From Laguncularia racemosa (lineage: Eukaryota; Streptophyta; Magnoliopsida; Myrtales; Combretaceae), in the NCBI GenBank assembly GCA_037954665.1, contig JBBMOL010000304.1, positions 62,001 through 126,000 of the forward strand: a DNA stretch of 64,000 bases, in the 5' to 3' direction. Below the pieces are notes generated by a model, which did not search any database, was not told where the DNA came from, and was given only the letters and a program-made list of their open reading frames with translations. Both the position numbers and the translations under genes were made by a program. Position 1 is the first letter of the stretch. The number at the start of each line of letters is the position of its first letter. Positions 63,738-64,000 of this stretch are shown here, piece after piece.

Positions 63738-64000
63738 GTGGATGAGGAGAAAGTAAGGGTAATTAGGGAATGGCCAACACCCACCTCAATTACTGAGGTA
63801 AGAAGTTTCCATGGACTAGCATCCTTTTATAGGCGCTTTGTCCATAATTTCAGTAACATTGTCAATCCTCTCACAGAACTGACTAAGAAGAATGTTCCTT
63901 CATCTAGAGTGAAAGGGCCTAGAAGAGTTTTGAAGAGGTAAAAGAAAAACTCACTTGTGCTCCATTATTGGCTTCACCTGACTTTGATCAAATTTTTGAG
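63738..64000 (+). CDS. RT thumb and RNase H start of C3, cut by window edge
   Basis: VDEEKVRVIREWPTPTSITE, VRSFHGLASFYRRFVHNFSN and NPLTELTKKN are the gypsy RT connection. After a frameshift near 63905, EEVKEKLTCAPLLASPDF-type sequence begins RNase H and runs off the window. Confidence 0.8.

Larger units (their letters stand above)
60276..64000 (+). mobile_element. Ty3/gypsy element C3, gag-less, retains RT; cut by window end
   Basis: 5' LTR 60276-61301 (TGATAGGAATC...CACATCA), a decayed PBS, leader, protease, RT and the start of RNase H. There is no gag between leader and protease. The right part lies outside the window, so the TSD cannot be tested. Confidence 0.88.

Overview
This is plant nuclear DNA, probably from a flowering plant and AT-rich. 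It consists almost entirely of nested LTR retrotransposons. Evidence for a plant: tRNA-iMet-type primer binding sites (TGGTATCAGAGC and decayed forms), Ty1/copia and Ty3/gypsy polyproteins of plant lineages, and a remnant of a plant L-type lectin receptor kinase. No intact cellular gene, tRNA, rRNA or CRISPR array was found. Names A1, A2, B1 and so on are local labels only.

Layout. (1) 1-11742: copia element A1, minus strand, cut by the left window edge. Its primer binding site is split by a gypsy element B1 (3492-10276, minus, TSD CCTAC). (2) 11743-20113: mostly non-coding. It holds a solo LTR G (12362-13995), a decayed LTR F (from 14890), a CA-rich tract and several (TA)n arrays. (3) 20114-29394: gypsy derivative C1, plus strand, into which gypsy B2 (22835-28173, TSD CAAAA) has inserted. 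(4) 29395-32304: LTR debris and a lectin receptor kinase pseudogene. (5) 32305-about 51150: strongly eroded chromodomain gypsy E, minus strand. Its left LTR was split by copia A2 (33001-43206, TSD CAACA), the most complete element here. (6) 51151-53611: AT-rich, no gene. (7) 53612-59501: gypsy derivative C2 (TSD ATGAT), itself hit by a solo LTR H (TSD GGTTC). (8) 60276-64000: gypsy C3, cut by the right window edge.

How the parts relate. A1 and A2 are one copia family, probably Sirevirus-like: gag with two zinc knuckles, then protease, integrase, reverse transcriptase and RNase H, plus an extra open frame after pol in A2. B1 and B2 are a gypsy family whose pol C-terminus is encoded inside the LTR. 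The ends TGAT...ATCA, the lack of a chromodomain and a GPITRxRAK tail suggest the CRM clade. C1-C3 look like relatives that have lost gag. C1 and C2 have also lost RT, RNase H and integrase at the same junction, so they look like a non-autonomous line that was multiplied in trans. E is a Tekay/Del-like chromovirus.

Most notable observations: LTR ends altered around the primer binding site or polypurine tract in three elements (B1, C1, A2); the gag-less C lineage with its shared deletion; a stop codon shared by B1 and B2; a possible leader intron in B1/B2; the post-pol ORF of A2; and GC-rich CACGGCCGTG palindromes repeated in the LTRs of three different families.
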